Shown here piece by piece: positions 37,977-47,365 of a stretch of 56,783 bases of DNA. The stretch's first letter is position 1, and each line of letters begins with the position of its first letter. The notes below the pieces were generated by a model that was given only the letters and a program-made list of their open reading frames with translations, searched no databases and had not been told where the DNA came from. Source of the DNA: CAZUGO01 sp964619935 (GTDB taxonomy: Bacteria; Planctomycetota; Phycisphaerae; UBA1845; CAIVHJ01); NCBI GenBank assembly GCA_964619935.1, contig CAZUGO010000007.1, positions 1 through 56,783 on the forward strand, in the 5' to 3' direction. A program made the translations under genes and the position numbers.

Positions 37977-38779
37977 CCCAACTACTGGATGTCGACGAAC
38001 AGCGCCGCGACCAGATTTTGACCGAAGCCGCCGATCGTCAGGCACAGATCTTGCTGTCGCACCGGATCGACCAGGGTTGGGCGACCTACAAGTCGCATAT
38101 TCTGCAGGCCGACTCGGGCGGCACTTTCCTGGTCCTGGCTCAGCCGGTCTGCGACCCCGGCGAAGTGCCGCCGGAACTGGTCCCCGGCGAACGAATCGGT
38201 CTGTCGTTTCGCCGCGGCCACAAGAAGTGCATGTGTGCCCTGCGCATCACCCGGCTGATGACCTTCGCTACGGCCGAAGGGACCGGCTTCCCTGCCATTC
38301 AAGTGCCCTGGCCGACGCACATCCAGGAACTGCAGCGGCGGCTGTATTACCGCGCCGCGGTGCCCAGCGGGCGGCGAATCGAGGTGTCCATGTGGGACGG
38401 CGGCATCCTGGAGCGCGATCCCAAGGAATGGGAACCCCGGCCGTTCCATGTGGGCCTGCTCCAAGACCTCTCCGCCGGTGGCTGCCGGGTGGTGGTCGAC
38501 CAGTCGCGCGATCCGCTGCTGCAAGCCGGCGACACCATCGGAATCCGCTTCCAGCCCGATCCTCGATCGCGCCCGATCCTGGTCGACGCGGTGTTTCGCC
38601 ACGCCGAACGGATGCCCCAGCGCAAGTTGTCGCTGGGCTTCCAGCTTGTGGGCCTGGAAGCCTGTGACAGCGGCCGAGCCATGCTGCAAGCCCTTTCGCG
38701 AGTGGTCAGCACCTTCCTGAGGATCGAAATGCGCCGCAAGAAAAACCGCTTGCAACGGCCGCAGCGGCGCCGACAATAG
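37973..38779 (+). CDS. PilZ domain protein 3
   Basis: A 268-residue YcgR-like protein. The N-terminal domain (residues about 1-110) has the YcgR-N pattern, and the C-terminal PilZ has RRLYYR (RxxxR) and DLSAGG (DxSxxG) intact. The last residues are strongly basic (RRKKNRLQRPQRRRQ). Its ATG overlaps the TGA of PilZ 2. A Cys-rich surface patch (GHKKCMCALR) is odd for the family. Confidence 0.85.
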   Translation: MTQLLDVDEQRRDQILTEAADRQAQILLSHRIDQGWATYKSHILQADSGGTFLVLAQPVCDPGEVPPELVPGERIGLSFRRGHKKCMCALRITRLMTFATAEGTGFPAIQVPWPTHIQELQRRLYYRAAVPSGRRIEVSMWDGGILERDPKEWEPRPFHVGLLQDLSAGGCRVVVDQSRDPLLQAGDTIGIRFQPDPRSRPILVDAVFRHAERMPQRKLSLGFQLVGLEACDSGRAMLQALSRVVSTFLRIEMRRKKNRLQRPQRRRQ

Positions 38780-38783
38780 CGGC

Positions 38784-39290
38784 ATGGACGACCGCTTCGT
38801 CGAGACCGCCTGGGGCCACGTGTGGTGCATTGCCGATGCCGGTGGCTTGTGGGGGCTGCGGCTGCCGCAGCGCGGGGCTGCGAATGGCTCCAAGCCATCC
38901 GCGGGCCGAACCCCCCCGGGCTGGTTCGCCGAGTTTGAGGACCAGCTGCGGCGCTACTTCGACGGCGAGGTGGTCGAATTCACCATTCCGCTGCGGCTGG
39001 CGGGAACGACACCCTTCCAGGAGCGGGTCCTGCGGGCCTGCCGGACCATTCCGTTCGGTGAAACCCTGACCTACGGCGAGTTGGCCACCCTCAGCGGCCA
39101 CCGCGGCGCCGCCCGGGCGGCCGGCGGCGTAATGGCCCGCAACCCCATCCCACTGGTCATCCCCTGCCATCGCGTGTTGGCCAGCGGCGGGCGAATCGGC
39201 GGGTACTCCGCCCCCGGCGGCCCCACCACCAAGCAGCGGCTGTTAGATCACGAGGCCGCCGCCATGCGCACCGCCGCGCTGAGTCACTGA
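38784..39290 (+). CDS. ogt: Methylated-DNA-protein cysteine methyltransferase
   Basis: A 168-residue O6-alkylguanine-DNA alkyltransferase. The DNA-binding domain TPFQERVLRACRTIPFGETL and the acceptor PCHRVLASGGRIGGYS, with Cys128, are intact. It has no AraC-type N-terminal domain, so it is Ogt-like rather than Ada-like. It starts 4 bases after the third PilZ stop, so it is probably in the same transcript. The link between repair and PilZ is not obvious. Confidence 0.9.
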   Translation: MDDRFVETAWGHVWCIADAGGLWGLRLPQRGAANGSKPSAGRTPPGWFAEFEDQLRRYFDGEVVEFTIPLRLAGTTPFQERVLRACRTIPFGETLTYGELATLSGHRGAARAAGGVMARNPIPLVIPCHRVLASGGRIGGYSAPGGPTTKQRLLDHEAAAMRTAALSH

Positions 39291-39463
39291 CCGCACCTGC
39301 CGGGCGCACGCGAAACCGGCACGACATGCACCGCCGCCAGACGATTCGCCGACCCCCTGCATCACCTTGCAATAATGCCCACCACCCGCCCGGAGATGAA
39401 TCATCAAGGTGGATCGGGAGCGCTGGACCGCGCCTGGGAATGTGGGCATACCCCTGCGCCCGC

Positions 39464-39676
39464 TTACAGACTTAGATCGGCTGGCGAGACATCGAGCACG
39501 TCGGTGAGCACGTTGAGGATGAAAAACGCCGACGTGTTGGCATACCAGATCGAGACGCTCTCAGACACGAACACGTCGGAGTCGAAGCTCAGCGATTGGC
39601 AGGTACTGGCTTGAAACAACAACCCCGCGCTTCCCGCGAACACCGCCCGCATCCAGCCGTTCACACGTTTGCGCAT
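39464..39676 (-). CDS. Small exported hypothetical protein
   Basis: A 70-residue protein with a basic, hydrophobic N-terminus (RKRVNGWMRAVFAGSAGLLF) that looks like a signal, followed by a Ser/Asp-rich segment (QSLSFDSDVFVSESVS) and a short hydrophobic end. The ATG at 39676 has AGGAAGGA 6 bases upstream, which supports real translation. The signal ends at STCQ; the lipobox is not standard. It precedes the envelope protein on the same strand by position but is transcribed after it. Confidence 0.6.
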   Translation of the reverse strand: MRKRVNGWMRAVFAGSAGLLFQASTCQSLSFDSDVFVSESVSIWYANTSAFFILNVLTDVLDVSPADLSL

Positions 39677-39701
39677 CACAGGTCCTTCCTCGTGGGGCGG
39701 A

Positions 39702-40970
39702 TCAGCCGGTCACCGCACTCAGGGTGTCGCCTTGCGGCTCACTCAAGATCACCAGCGCTTCGGCGGTGTACACGACTACCGGGTTCACCGTTCCCTCCAG
39801 ATACTTGCGACCGCGCGCCCGTACGCCGACATAGCGACCGAGGTATTGCTGGGGATCGATGCCCGACTGCGGATCAATATCGACGTACGCCAGGGTGGCC
39901 GGAATGGCCACCCGGCTGTCCGGATCCACCAGCCGATATCGCTGCGGACCCGTGGGGTTGCGGTAGGCCGCACTGGGCACCAGCCGCCCGCGAATGGCGA
40001 ACTCGGTTTCCGGCGAACCCGCCGCCGCACCGAGGTTGGCACGCTCCTGATCGAAACGCTGCCGCTCCTGTTCGATCTGATCGCGCAGGGCGTTCATCTG
40101 GCGGAGGGCTGCGATATGCTCGGTCGCCCGTTCCAACTGGGCACTGCGGACCTTGGCGTACTCCCGGGCGGTGGCGTCGGCACCCTCGGCCTCGATGACC
40201 TTGAACCGCTCGATGAATGGATTCAGGTCACGTTGCAGCGGCTCCTTGGCAAACTCCTGCGCCAGGTCGGCCTCGACCTCCTGAATGGTCTCCGGCCTCG
40301 CGGCGTCGCCGGGGGCGTCATCGACCGGCACGGCCTCGAGCACCAAGGTGTCCGCGGAGCTGTGGACCACCGGCGCGCCGGCCGATTCGACAGCCGGCTC
40401 AGGCTGCGGCTGGGCCGCCGGCTGCTCCGGAGCCGGCGCCGGCCGCGAAACCGCGGTCGGCCGCCCGCCCGCCGCCGCCGCCGGGGCGCCAGTCGCGCGC
40501 AGGTACTCCTCGGTGATCCAGAGCCGAGCCCCGTCGGGCGGCTCGATCTTGTAGTATTGATCCCACTGCCCGATGATCCGCACCGGCTGCCCCTTGGTGA
40601 GCTTCAACTGCTTGGCATAGCGCTGCTTGGACAGCGTGCTGCCGGCGTACACCCACACCCGATCGCCGTTGACCACACCAGCATGCAAGCCGTCAGGGTC
40701 CACAAATTCCTTATGGATCAGGCTGAAGGTGCCTTCCGGCGGCGTGATGCTCGCCCAGCCCAGGGTGGTCTCGTAAACCACCACCGAATCCCCGCGGTCG
40801 AGCCGGGCCACCGGGTAGTAGTTGGTGGACGGACCGCTGCGCACGTAGACGTTGTCGCCGGTGACTTCCGCCACCATCAGCGGCTCCGCCTTCGGATTCG
40901 TCATGTCGTCTTGGGCCTGGGCGGCGGACGCGATGATCCCCAGCAGCACACACCTTTGCAGCGACTTCAT
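39702..40970 (-). CDS. Exported SH3 domain protein with coiled coil
   Basis: A 422-residue exported protein. A signal peptide (SLQRCVLLGIIASAAQA) precedes an SH3-type repeat region (AEVTGDNVYVRSGPSTNYYP, then VWVYAGSTLSKQRY) typical of cell-wall or envelope binding. A Pro/Ala linker follows, then a helical, probably coiled-coil stretch around ERFKVIEAEG through NALRDQIEQERQRFDQER. The final third is beta-rich. The start at 40970 has GGGAG 5 bases upstream. The longer open frame on this strand is an antisense shadow of pabB. Confidence 0.78.
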   Translation of the reverse strand: MKSLQRCVLLGIIASAAQAQDDMTNPKAEPLMVAEVTGDNVYVRSGPSTNYYPVARLDRGDSVVVYETTLGWASITPPEGTFSLIHKEFVDPDGLHAGVVNGDRVWVYAGSTLSKQRYAKQLKLTKGQPVRIIGQWDQYYKIEPPDGARLWITEEYLRATGAPAAAAGGRPTAVSRPAPAPEQPAAQPQPEPAVESAGAPVVHSSADTLVLEAVPVDDAPGDAARPETIQEVEADLAQEFAKEPLQRDLNPFIERFKVIEAEGADATAREYAKVRSAQLERATEHIAALRQMNALRDQIEQERQRFDQERANLGAAAGSPETEFAIRGRLVPSAAYRNPTGPQRYRLVDPDSRVAIPATLAYVDIDPQSGIDPQQYLGRYVGVRARGRKYLEGTVNPVVVYTAEALVILSEPQGDTLSAVTG

Positions 40971-41029
40971 GATACTCCCACCTCGATGGTTCCCGAATGA
41001 CTTGACCGCTTTTCGGACCGCACTGACCA

Positions 41030-41038
41030 ATAATATCA
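41030..41038 (-). promoter_or_regulatory. Candidate extended -10 promoter for the SH3 protein gene
   Basis: On the minus strand TGATATTAT forms an extended -10 (TGn plus TATTAT), about 60 bases before the ATG at 40970. Confidence 0.4.
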
Positions 41039-41093
41039 CAGCAGCGCGGTTCAAGCGAGGGCCCCGAGCGATTTCGTGCCGAAGCGCCGGCTT

Positions 41094-41102
41094 TGATATA
41101 CT
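41094..41102 (+). promoter_or_regulatory. Extended -10 promoter for pabB
   Basis: TGATATACT is an extended -10. Its TATACT ends 9 bases before the ATG at 41112 and no ribosome binding site lies between, so the mRNA should be leaderless or nearly so. The same 9-base spacing is seen at argR. Confidence 0.65.
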
Positions 41103-41111
41103 GCACCCGCC

Positions 41112-42542
41112 ATGCCACTTCCGAGGACAGCGTTGCCCTGCGCGAGTCGGCGGCTTGTCGACAGACGCCCAACACCCGAACAGGTGCTGTGGGCGTTGCG
41201 TTCCCGCCGACACGCCGTGGTCCTGGAAAGCCTCTGCCACCAGCACAGTTATGGGCGCTATACCATTGTGAGTTTCGATCCGGTCGAGCGGCTGGTGTGC
41301 GATCGGCTCCAGCCCATCGACCCCTTCGAGGCTTTGCAGTCCCGGGCGGCCGCCATCCCGAAACTCGCGCTGCCCGCGATGATTCCATTCGCCGGCGGCT
41401 GGATCGGATACCTGGCCTACGAAGCCGGGCGCTTCCTGGAGCGCTTGCCCGGACAAGCCAAAGGTGACCTTGACCTTCCGTTCGCATGCTTTGGGCTGTA
41501 CGACACCGCAGCGATCTTCGATCACGCCTGCGGCCAATGGCATGTCGCCGGAGTGCAACTGCCCGAGTGCCCCGGACGCCCCGCGCTGGACCGCCGCCTG
41601 CAACACTTGGAAGCCCTGCTCAGCGAGGCGGCCGAGACCGAACCGCCCCCTTTCCAGGTGGTTGCCACTCCAGCGGACGCCGAGGGCGGCCGCCGGGCCT
41701 ATGTCGCCGGCGTCCGCCGGATCCTGGAGCACATCCGGGCCGGCGACGTCTACCAGGCCAACCTCAGCTACCGCTTTGCAGTGCCGCTGCGCTCCGCTGC
41801 GGTGGACGTTTATCGGGCGCTGTGCGCCGCCAACCCGGCCGCCTATATGGCATTCCTGGATGCCGGCGACCACCAGGTGTTGTGCTCGTCACCCGAGTTG
41901 TTCCTGCAGCTGCGTGACCGGGACGTGCTCACCCGGCCGATCAAAGGCACCAGCCCACGCTCGCAGGACCCGCTGACCGACGCCGCGTTGGCCCGCCGCC
42001 TGACAGGCAGCGCCAAGGACCTCGCCGAACTCGCGATGATCGTCGACCTGTTGCGCAACGACCTCGGTCGGGTATGTGCGACCGTTGAAGCCTCCTGGCC
42101 ACCACTGCTGGAAAGCTATCGCACGGTGCATCACTTGGTGGCCGACGTCCGGGGCACCTTGGGCACGCCGCCGCTGGCAACGGGCGGATGGGTCCCGCAT
42201 GCCAGCTCGGCAATCGAGTTGCTGCGGGCCACCTTCCCCGGAGGCTCCATCACCGGGGCGCCCAAGATCCGGGCCATGGAAATCATCGATGAGCTGGAAC
42301 CGGTCGCCCGCGGACCGTATTGTGGAAGCATCGGGTACATCGGGCTGGACGGCAGCATGACCATGAACATCGCCATTCGCACGATGACCCTCAAGGGTGC
42401 GGTCGCCTACATCCACAGCGGCAGCGGCATCGTCGTGGACAGCGATCCCCACGCGGAGTACGACGAGATCAAGGCCAAAGCGCAGGGGCTGTTCGCCGCG
42501 CTGACCCCATCACCGAGCGCCACCCATGCATCCTGTGGTTGA
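41112..42542 (+). CDS. pabB: Aminodeoxychorismate synthase component I
   Basis: A 476-residue chorismate-binding enzyme. It makes 4-amino-4-deoxychorismate for folate. TRPIKGTSPRSQDPL contains the Lys that distinguishes PabB (PIKG) from TrpE (PIAG), and IVDLLRNDLGRV and GGSITGAPKIRAMEIIDELE complete the active site. No glutamine amidotransferase partner is in the window, so it must be elsewhere. The start has no ribosome binding site. It overlaps pabC by 17 bases. Confidence 0.88.
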   Translation: MPLPRTALPCASRRLVDRRPTPEQVLWALRSRRHAVVLESLCHQHSYGRYTIVSFDPVERLVCDRLQPIDPFEALQSRAAAIPKLALPAMIPFAGGWIGYLAYEAGRFLERLPGQAKGDLDLPFACFGLYDTAAIFDHACGQWHVAGVQLPECPGRPALDRRLQHLEALLSEAAETEPPPFQVVATPADAEGGRRAYVAGVRRILEHIRAGDVYQANLSYRFAVPLRSAAVDVYRALCAANPAAYMAFLDAGDHQVLCSSPELFLQLRDRDVLTRPIKGTSPRSQDPLTDAALARRLTGSAKDLAELAMIVDLLRNDLGRVCATVEASWPPLLESYRTVHHLVADVRGTLGTPPLATGGWVPHASSAIELLRATFPGGSITGAPKIRAMEIIDELEPVARGPYCGSIGYIGLDGSMTMNIAIRTMTLKGAVAYIHSGSGIVVDSDPHAEYDEIKAKAQGLFAALTPSPSATHASCG

Positions 42543-43380
42543 ACTTAACGGCCGGCAAATGGCCCTGGCGGAGGCCCAGGTGCCGGTCACCGACCTGGGC
42601 GTGCTCTACGGCATCGGCCTGTTCGAGACCCTGCGGGCTTATTGCGGCCGCGCCTTTCGGCTGCGGGCCCACCTCGACCGCCTGTGCCGGTCGGCCCGGG
42701 CCTTGAGCCTGCCGCTGGATCCCAAGGCGCTGCCCGACGAGCCGCGGATCCAGGCGCTGCTGCAGGCCAACGAATTGCACGAGGCCCGGCTGCGGATCAC
42801 CGTCACCGGCGGAGCGCCCACCGAACAGGGTCCCCGCCCGGGTGTGCTGGTCACCGCCGTGGCCTTTGAGCCCTACCCTCAGGAACTCTATGACCGGGGC
42901 ATCACCGCGGCCATCACCACCCGGCGACAGAGCCGCACCGATCCGCTGGCCGGCCACAAGTCCACCCACTACTGGACACGGCTCCAGACCCTCCACGAAG
43001 CCCAGCTGCAGGGCTGCGGCGAGGCCTTGTGGTTCAACGACGCCGGCCAACTGGCGGAAGGCTGCATCAGTAATGTGTTTGTGGTCAAGGACGCCACCGC
43101 CAAGACTCCGGCGCCGGACACCCCGGTGCTGCCGGGGATCACCCGGGCCGCCATCCTGGAGTGTTGCGCCGCCTTGCACGTGGCGCACCAGGAGACGGCG
43201 CTGAGCATCGCTGACCTGCTGGACGCCGATGAGGCATTCATCTGCAACAGCATGATGGAAATCGTGCCGGTGTGCCGCGTGGAACGCAGCGCCGTGGGCA
43301 CCGAGCAGGTCGGCCCGGTCACCCGGCGCCTGGCGCAAGCCTATCGCGCCACCGTGCAACGGGAATGCGGCGTGGATTGA
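42526..43380 (+). CDS. pabC: Aminotransferase class IV, probable aminodeoxychorismate lyase
   Basis: A 284-residue PLP enzyme of class IV. It probably releases pyruvate from aminodeoxychorismate to give 4-aminobenzoate, as it directly follows and overlaps pabB. The PLP lysine is in AGHKSTHYWTRLQ, and LAEGCISNVFVV and LPGITRAAILE are the usual later motifs. By sequence alone it could be a branched-chain or D-amino-acid aminotransferase; the operon decides. Confidence 0.85.
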   Translation: MHPVVELNGRQMALAEAQVPVTDLGVLYGIGLFETLRAYCGRAFRLRAHLDRLCRSARALSLPLDPKALPDEPRIQALLQANELHEARLRITVTGGAPTEQGPRPGVLVTAVAFEPYPQELYDRGITAAITTRRQSRTDPLAGHKSTHYWTRLQTLHEAQLQGCGEALWFNDAGQLAEGCISNVFVVKDATAKTPAPDTPVLPGITRAAILECCAALHVAHQETALSIADLLDADEAFICNSMMEIVPVCRVERSAVGTEQVGPVTRRLAQAYRATVQRECGVD

Positions 43381-43705
43381 GGCCGCCGCGACCGGGGTGT
43401 GCCGACGTCACCGGAGCCGGTGCGCGGGTGCCGGCCGCTCAGCGCGGCAGACCACGGTTGGCGGATATGTCAAGTCTTGCTTGAGCCTTCCTTCTAATCT
43501 ATTTGGGCGCGCCGCGGATCGGGCGCATTGCCGTCGCCGCGGACACCACCGGTTCAAAATCATTTGATCGGACGTTGAACGATCTTTGCATTGACGCGCC
43601 CCCGCCACATCCGGCACAATACATCTGCGAATCGAGTTTCAAAACCAACGCCATCCTATTTTCAAGCAGTTGATTCTCTGTGCCTACGTGTGGCGAGGAG
43701 CACCC
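43381..43705. other. Gap between pabC and the S1 gene
   Basis: No gene. It contains a TCAAG-tcttg-CTTGA inverted repeat (43470-43484) followed by the CTTCTAATCTATTTG motif (43491-43505). The S1 promoter must lie here, but no clear -35/-10 pair was identified. Confidence 0.45.
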
Positions 43706-45229
43706 ATGACCTCCGGTGATGATCAGAAACAGACCGGTCGAGACGTCGGCCGCGACACCGTCGACTCTGCGCTGCAACAAGAGGTGGACGCCGCGCTGGG
43801 GACCATGAGCCTGATGGACATGGCCGACGAACCGCGGGTGACGACCAACGGCAGTTCGGCGGATCTCCGCCGGGGCACCGTGGCGGCCATCCAACGCGAT
43901 GACATCCTGGTGGACCTCGGCAGCAAGAGCACCGGGATTCTGCCGATCAAGCAACTCGGCGAGGAGCCGGTGCCCGAAGTCGGCGACACCATCGAGGTGC
44001 TGGTCACCGGCTACAACGAATCGGAAGGTCTGCTGGTGCTGTCACGCAAGGATGCCGTGCTGGCCGCGACCTGGGATTCCGTGAAGAAAGGTCAACGGGT
44101 CGAAGGCCGGGTCATCGGCTTCAATGCCGGCGGCCTGGAACTGCGCGTCGACGGGCTGGCGGCATTCATGCCCTTCAGCCAGGTGGAACGCCATCGCGTC
44201 GATGAAGACGACATCGCCTTGTACGTCAACAAGCGGCTGCCCTGCCAGGTCATCGAGATCCGCCGCAAGGACAAGACCCTGGTGGTCTCGCGTCGGGCCC
44301 TGCTGGAGCGGGAGGCCGCCGACGCCCGGGCGCATCTGTTCGAGTCGCTCCAGGAAGACCAGGACGTCCGCGGGACGGTCCGCTCGATCATGCCGTACGG
44401 CGCGTTCGTCGACATCGGGGGGGCCGACGGTCTGCTGCACGTCCGCGACCTGGGCTACGCCCGCATCGAAGATCCTGCCAGCGTGGTTCACGTCGGCCAG
44501 GAGTTGACCGTACGGGTGCTCAAGATCGACCGCGAAAACAAGAAGATTGCCCTGGGCCTGAAGCAAACCCTGGCCGACCCCTGGACCGATGCCGTGTCCA
44601 AGTGGCCGGTCGATGAGCTGGTCAGCGGTCGGATCACCCGCCTGACGGCCTTCGGCGCGTTTGTGGAACTCGCCGAGGGTGTCGAAGGCCTGGTCCCCAT
44701 CAGTGAAATGACCTTCGGCCGCCGCATCGGCCACCCCAAGGAGGTCGTCCAGGAAGGCGAGATCGTCCAGGTGCGCGTGCTGGCCGTCGATATCGAACGC
44801 CATCGCATCAGCCTGTCGATCAAGCGCGTCGGCGAGGATCCCTGGATGGGTGCCTCCATTCGCTGGACGACCGACAGCGTCGCCGAAGGAACCGTCACCC
44901 GCCTGACCGAATTCGGTGCCTTCGTGGAACTCGCCAGCGGAGTCGAAGGACTGGTGCACATTAGCGAACTGTCCCAAGGCCACGTGCATAGCGCCGGCGA
45001 CGCCGTCAAAGTCGGCCAGACCGTCCAGGCCAAGGTGCTCGGCGTGGATGAGGAGCGCCGCCGCATCTCGTTGTCCATCAAGCAACTGAGTACCGTCCCG
45101 GAATACACCGGCACCGCCGAACCGACCGAGCCGGCCAAGCCCAAGAAGCGAAAAAAGCCGCTGCGCGGCGGCCTGGAAGGCCCCGGAGACCAGGGCATCG
45201 GCCTGGGAACCTTGCGCGCCAGCGGTTAG
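43706..45229 (+). CDS. rpsA: 30S ribosomal protein S1 (five S1 domains)
   Basis: A 507-residue S1-type protein that binds mRNA on the small subunit. Five S1 OB-fold repeats are seen: RRGTVAAIQRDDILVDLGS, VEGRVIGFNAGGLELRVDG, VRGTVRSIMPYGAFVDIGG, VSGRITRLTAFGAFVELAE and AEGTVTRLTEFGAFVELAS. Enterobacterial S1 has six. A Lys-rich segment (KPKKRKKPLRGG) and a Gly-rich end follow. The start at 43706 has GAGGAG 7 bases upstream. It converges with the helicase gene. Confidence 0.88.
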   Translation: MTSGDDQKQTGRDVGRDTVDSALQQEVDAALGTMSLMDMADEPRVTTNGSSADLRRGTVAAIQRDDILVDLGSKSTGILPIKQLGEEPVPEVGDTIEVLVTGYNESEGLLVLSRKDAVLAATWDSVKKGQRVEGRVIGFNAGGLELRVDGLAAFMPFSQVERHRVDEDDIALYVNKRLPCQVIEIRRKDKTLVVSRRALLEREAADARAHLFESLQEDQDVRGTVRSIMPYGAFVDIGGADGLLHVRDLGYARIEDPASVVHVGQELTVRVLKIDRENKKIALGLKQTLADPWTDAVSKWPVDELVSGRITRLTAFGAFVELAEGVEGLVPISEMTFGRRIGHPKEVVQEGEIVQVRVLAVDIERHRISLSIKRVGEDPWMGASIRWTTDSVAEGTVTRLTEFGAFVELASGVEGLVHISELSQGHVHSAGDAVKVGQTVQAKVLGVDEERRRISLSIKQLSTVPEYTGTAEPTEPAKPKKRKKPLRGGLEGPGDQGIGLGTLRASG

Positions 45230-45268
45230 TGGATGAACCGGGACCGGCCCGCGATGGGGCGCCGGAGG

Positions 45269-47365
45269 TCATTGCCGCCACAACTGCCGCAGGTAGTCAT
45301 CGGTCCGCTGGGCGGCATTGGATTCCACAACCGGATCATCACCCACCGCTGCGTCGTCGACCCGCCGCTGCTCCAGCAAGGCCCGCACCCCGTCATCAAA
45401 GAAGCGCGTGAGCTGGGCATAGCTGTGCCCGTCGCCCAGCGCGTGGCGGCGGTGGTAATAACGCAGCGGAAAGTAGACATACAAGACGTCACGCGCCCGG
45501 GTCATGGCCACATACAACAGCCGGCGTTCCTCCTCGATTCCAGCGGCGTCACCGACGGCCATGTCCGAGGGCATCATGCCGTCGGCCGCGTGCAGAATGT
45601 GAACTACGTCCCACTCGCAACCCTTGGCCGAATGCATCGTGCTTAGAATCAGGTAATCGTCGTCGAGATGCGGCGGCTGGGCCAGGTCCGACGTGGCTGC
45701 CGGCGGGTCGAGCGTCAGGTCAGTGATGAACCGCCGCCGCGAGCGGTATCCTGCGGCGATCTGCTGCAGCTGGTCCAGGTCGCGCACCCGCGGCGCCGGA
45801 TTGTCGTACACCCGCTCCAACACCGGCTCGTAGAAGCGCCGCAGAATCTCGATCTGGGCCGGCAACGACCTGGCCTCTGCAGAATCGGCATCGGCGGCAC
45901 CGCCGCCACCTGAACGACTGAGCACATCGGCCAGCGCCTGGCGCAACTCCGCAAACCGTTCGCGGGCCGCCGGAGGGACCGGCGGCGGGCCCTCGATCAG
46001 GCGCCGCAGCGGCATGCCGGCCGCACCGGCAGCGGCGGCCCCCTCGGACATCCGCCGACCCACCCCCAACTCATCCATGATTCGACGGGCGCTGCGCGGT
46101 CCGATACCCTCCAGCAGCACCAGAATGCGGAACCAACTGAGTTCGTCGTCGGCATTCTCCAACAACCGCAACAAGGCCAGCAGATCCTTGATGTGGGCGG
46201 TCTCCATGAACTTCAGCCCGCCGTACTTATGAAAAGGAATGTTGCGGCGGGTCAACTCCACCTCCAACGCGTCGCTGTGATGCCCGGCTCGAAACAGCAC
46301 CGCCTGTCGCATCAGCGGGGTGCCCTCCTCAAAGTGCCGCAGAATGTGTGTGCAGCAGGCGGCCACTTGGTCGGCTTCGTCCGCGCAGTGGATCAGGACC
46401 GGCCGCCGGGCCGATGACCGCGTGGACCAGAGTTCCTTGGTGAAGCGCTCGCCCGCCGAGGCCATGACCGCATTGGAGGCGTCCAGAATCGGCTGCACCG
46501 AACGGTAGTTTTGCTCCAGCTTGATCACCGTGCAGCCCGGAAACAGCTTCGGAAAATCGAGGATGTTGCGAATGGTCGCCGCCCGGAAGGAGTAGATGGA
46601 CTGGGCATCGTCGCCCACGACCATGATGTTGGGGTGGCCGCGGCGCATCCCGAGCAGGATGTCCGCCTGGACGGAATTGGTGTCCTGGTATTCGTCCACC
46701 AGGATGTGCTCGAACCGACCCGCCAGGCGCTCGCCGACACCCGGCACGTCGCACAACGCCTTCCAGAACAACAGCAAATCATCATAGTCCAGCAGGTTGT
46801 GGCCGCGCTTGCGCTCGACGTACTGGTCGAAAATCTGGGCGATGCCGTCGATGTCCTCGCGGCACCACGGGAAGCGCGACTCCAAGGTGTCGCTGAGCTT
46901 CTCGCCGGCATTGACCGTTCGGGAATAGATCGACACCAGCGTCCGCTTGCGCGGGAAGCGGCGACCGCTGCTGCCATAGCCCAGCTCATTGCGCAGCAGG
47001 TTCATCAGGTCGGCGGCATCCCCTTCATCGATCACCGTGAACTCCGGCGGCAGGTTGAGCGCCGTGCCGTAGATTCGCAGGAGGCGATTGGCAGTCGCGT
47101 GGAAGGTGCCCCCCCACACCCGCCGGGTGGCATCGTCACCCGTGATGTGCGTTGCCCGCCGGACCATTTCCGCCGCGGCCCGGCGGGTGAAGGTCAGCAG
47201 CAGAATGGCCTCCGGCGACACACCACGCTGCAGCAAATGGGCCACGCGGCTCGCAAGTGTCAGGGTCTTGCCGGTCCCCGCTCCGGCCACCACCAACAGC
47301 GGCCCGGCGGTGTGGGTCACTGCCTGCCGTTGCGGTGCGTTCAGTTGATCCAACCAGTCGGACAT
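45269..47365 (-). CDS. UvrD/PcrA-type ATP-dependent DNA helicase
   Basis: A 698-residue superfamily 1A helicase. Motifs in order: AGAGTGKTLTLASR (Walker A), LLTFTRRAAAEMVRR (Ia), LVDEYQDTNSVQ (II), VGDDAQSIYSFRAA (III), LEQNYRSVQPILDASN (IV), STMHSAKGCEWDVV (V) and YVAMTRARDVLYVY (VI). It should unwind DNA in repair or replication restart. The start at 47365 has GAGG 4 bases upstream. I cannot choose between UvrD, PcrA and Rep, so no symbol is given. Confidence 0.9.
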   Translation of the reverse strand: MSDWLDQLNAPQRQAVTHTAGPLLVVAGAGTGKTLTLASRVAHLLQRGVSPEAILLLTFTRRAAAEMVRRATHITGDDATRRVWGGTFHATANRLLRIYGTALNLPPEFTVIDEGDAADLMNLLRNELGYGSSGRRFPRKRTLVSIYSRTVNAGEKLSDTLESRFPWCREDIDGIAQIFDQYVERKRGHNLLDYDDLLLFWKALCDVPGVGERLAGRFEHILVDEYQDTNSVQADILLGMRRGHPNIMVVGDDAQSIYSFRAATIRNILDFPKLFPGCTVIKLEQNYRSVQPILDASNAVMASAGERFTKELWSTRSSARRPVLIHCADEADQVAACCTHILRHFEEGTPLMRQAVLFRAGHHSDALEVELTRRNIPFHKYGGLKFMETAHIKDLLALLRLLENADDELSWFRILVLLEGIGPRSARRIMDELGVGRRMSEGAAAAGAAGMPLRRLIEGPPPVPPAARERFAELRQALADVLSRSGGGGAADADSAEARSLPAQIEILRRFYEPVLERVYDNPAPRVRDLDQLQQIAAGYRSRRRFITDLTLDPPAATSDLAQPPHLDDDYLILSTMHSAKGCEWDVVHILHAADGMMPSDMAVGDAAGIEEERRLLYVAMTRARDVLYVYFPLRYYHRRHALGDGHSYAQLTRFFDDGVRALLEQRRVDDAAVGDDPVVESNAAQRTDDYLRQLWRQ

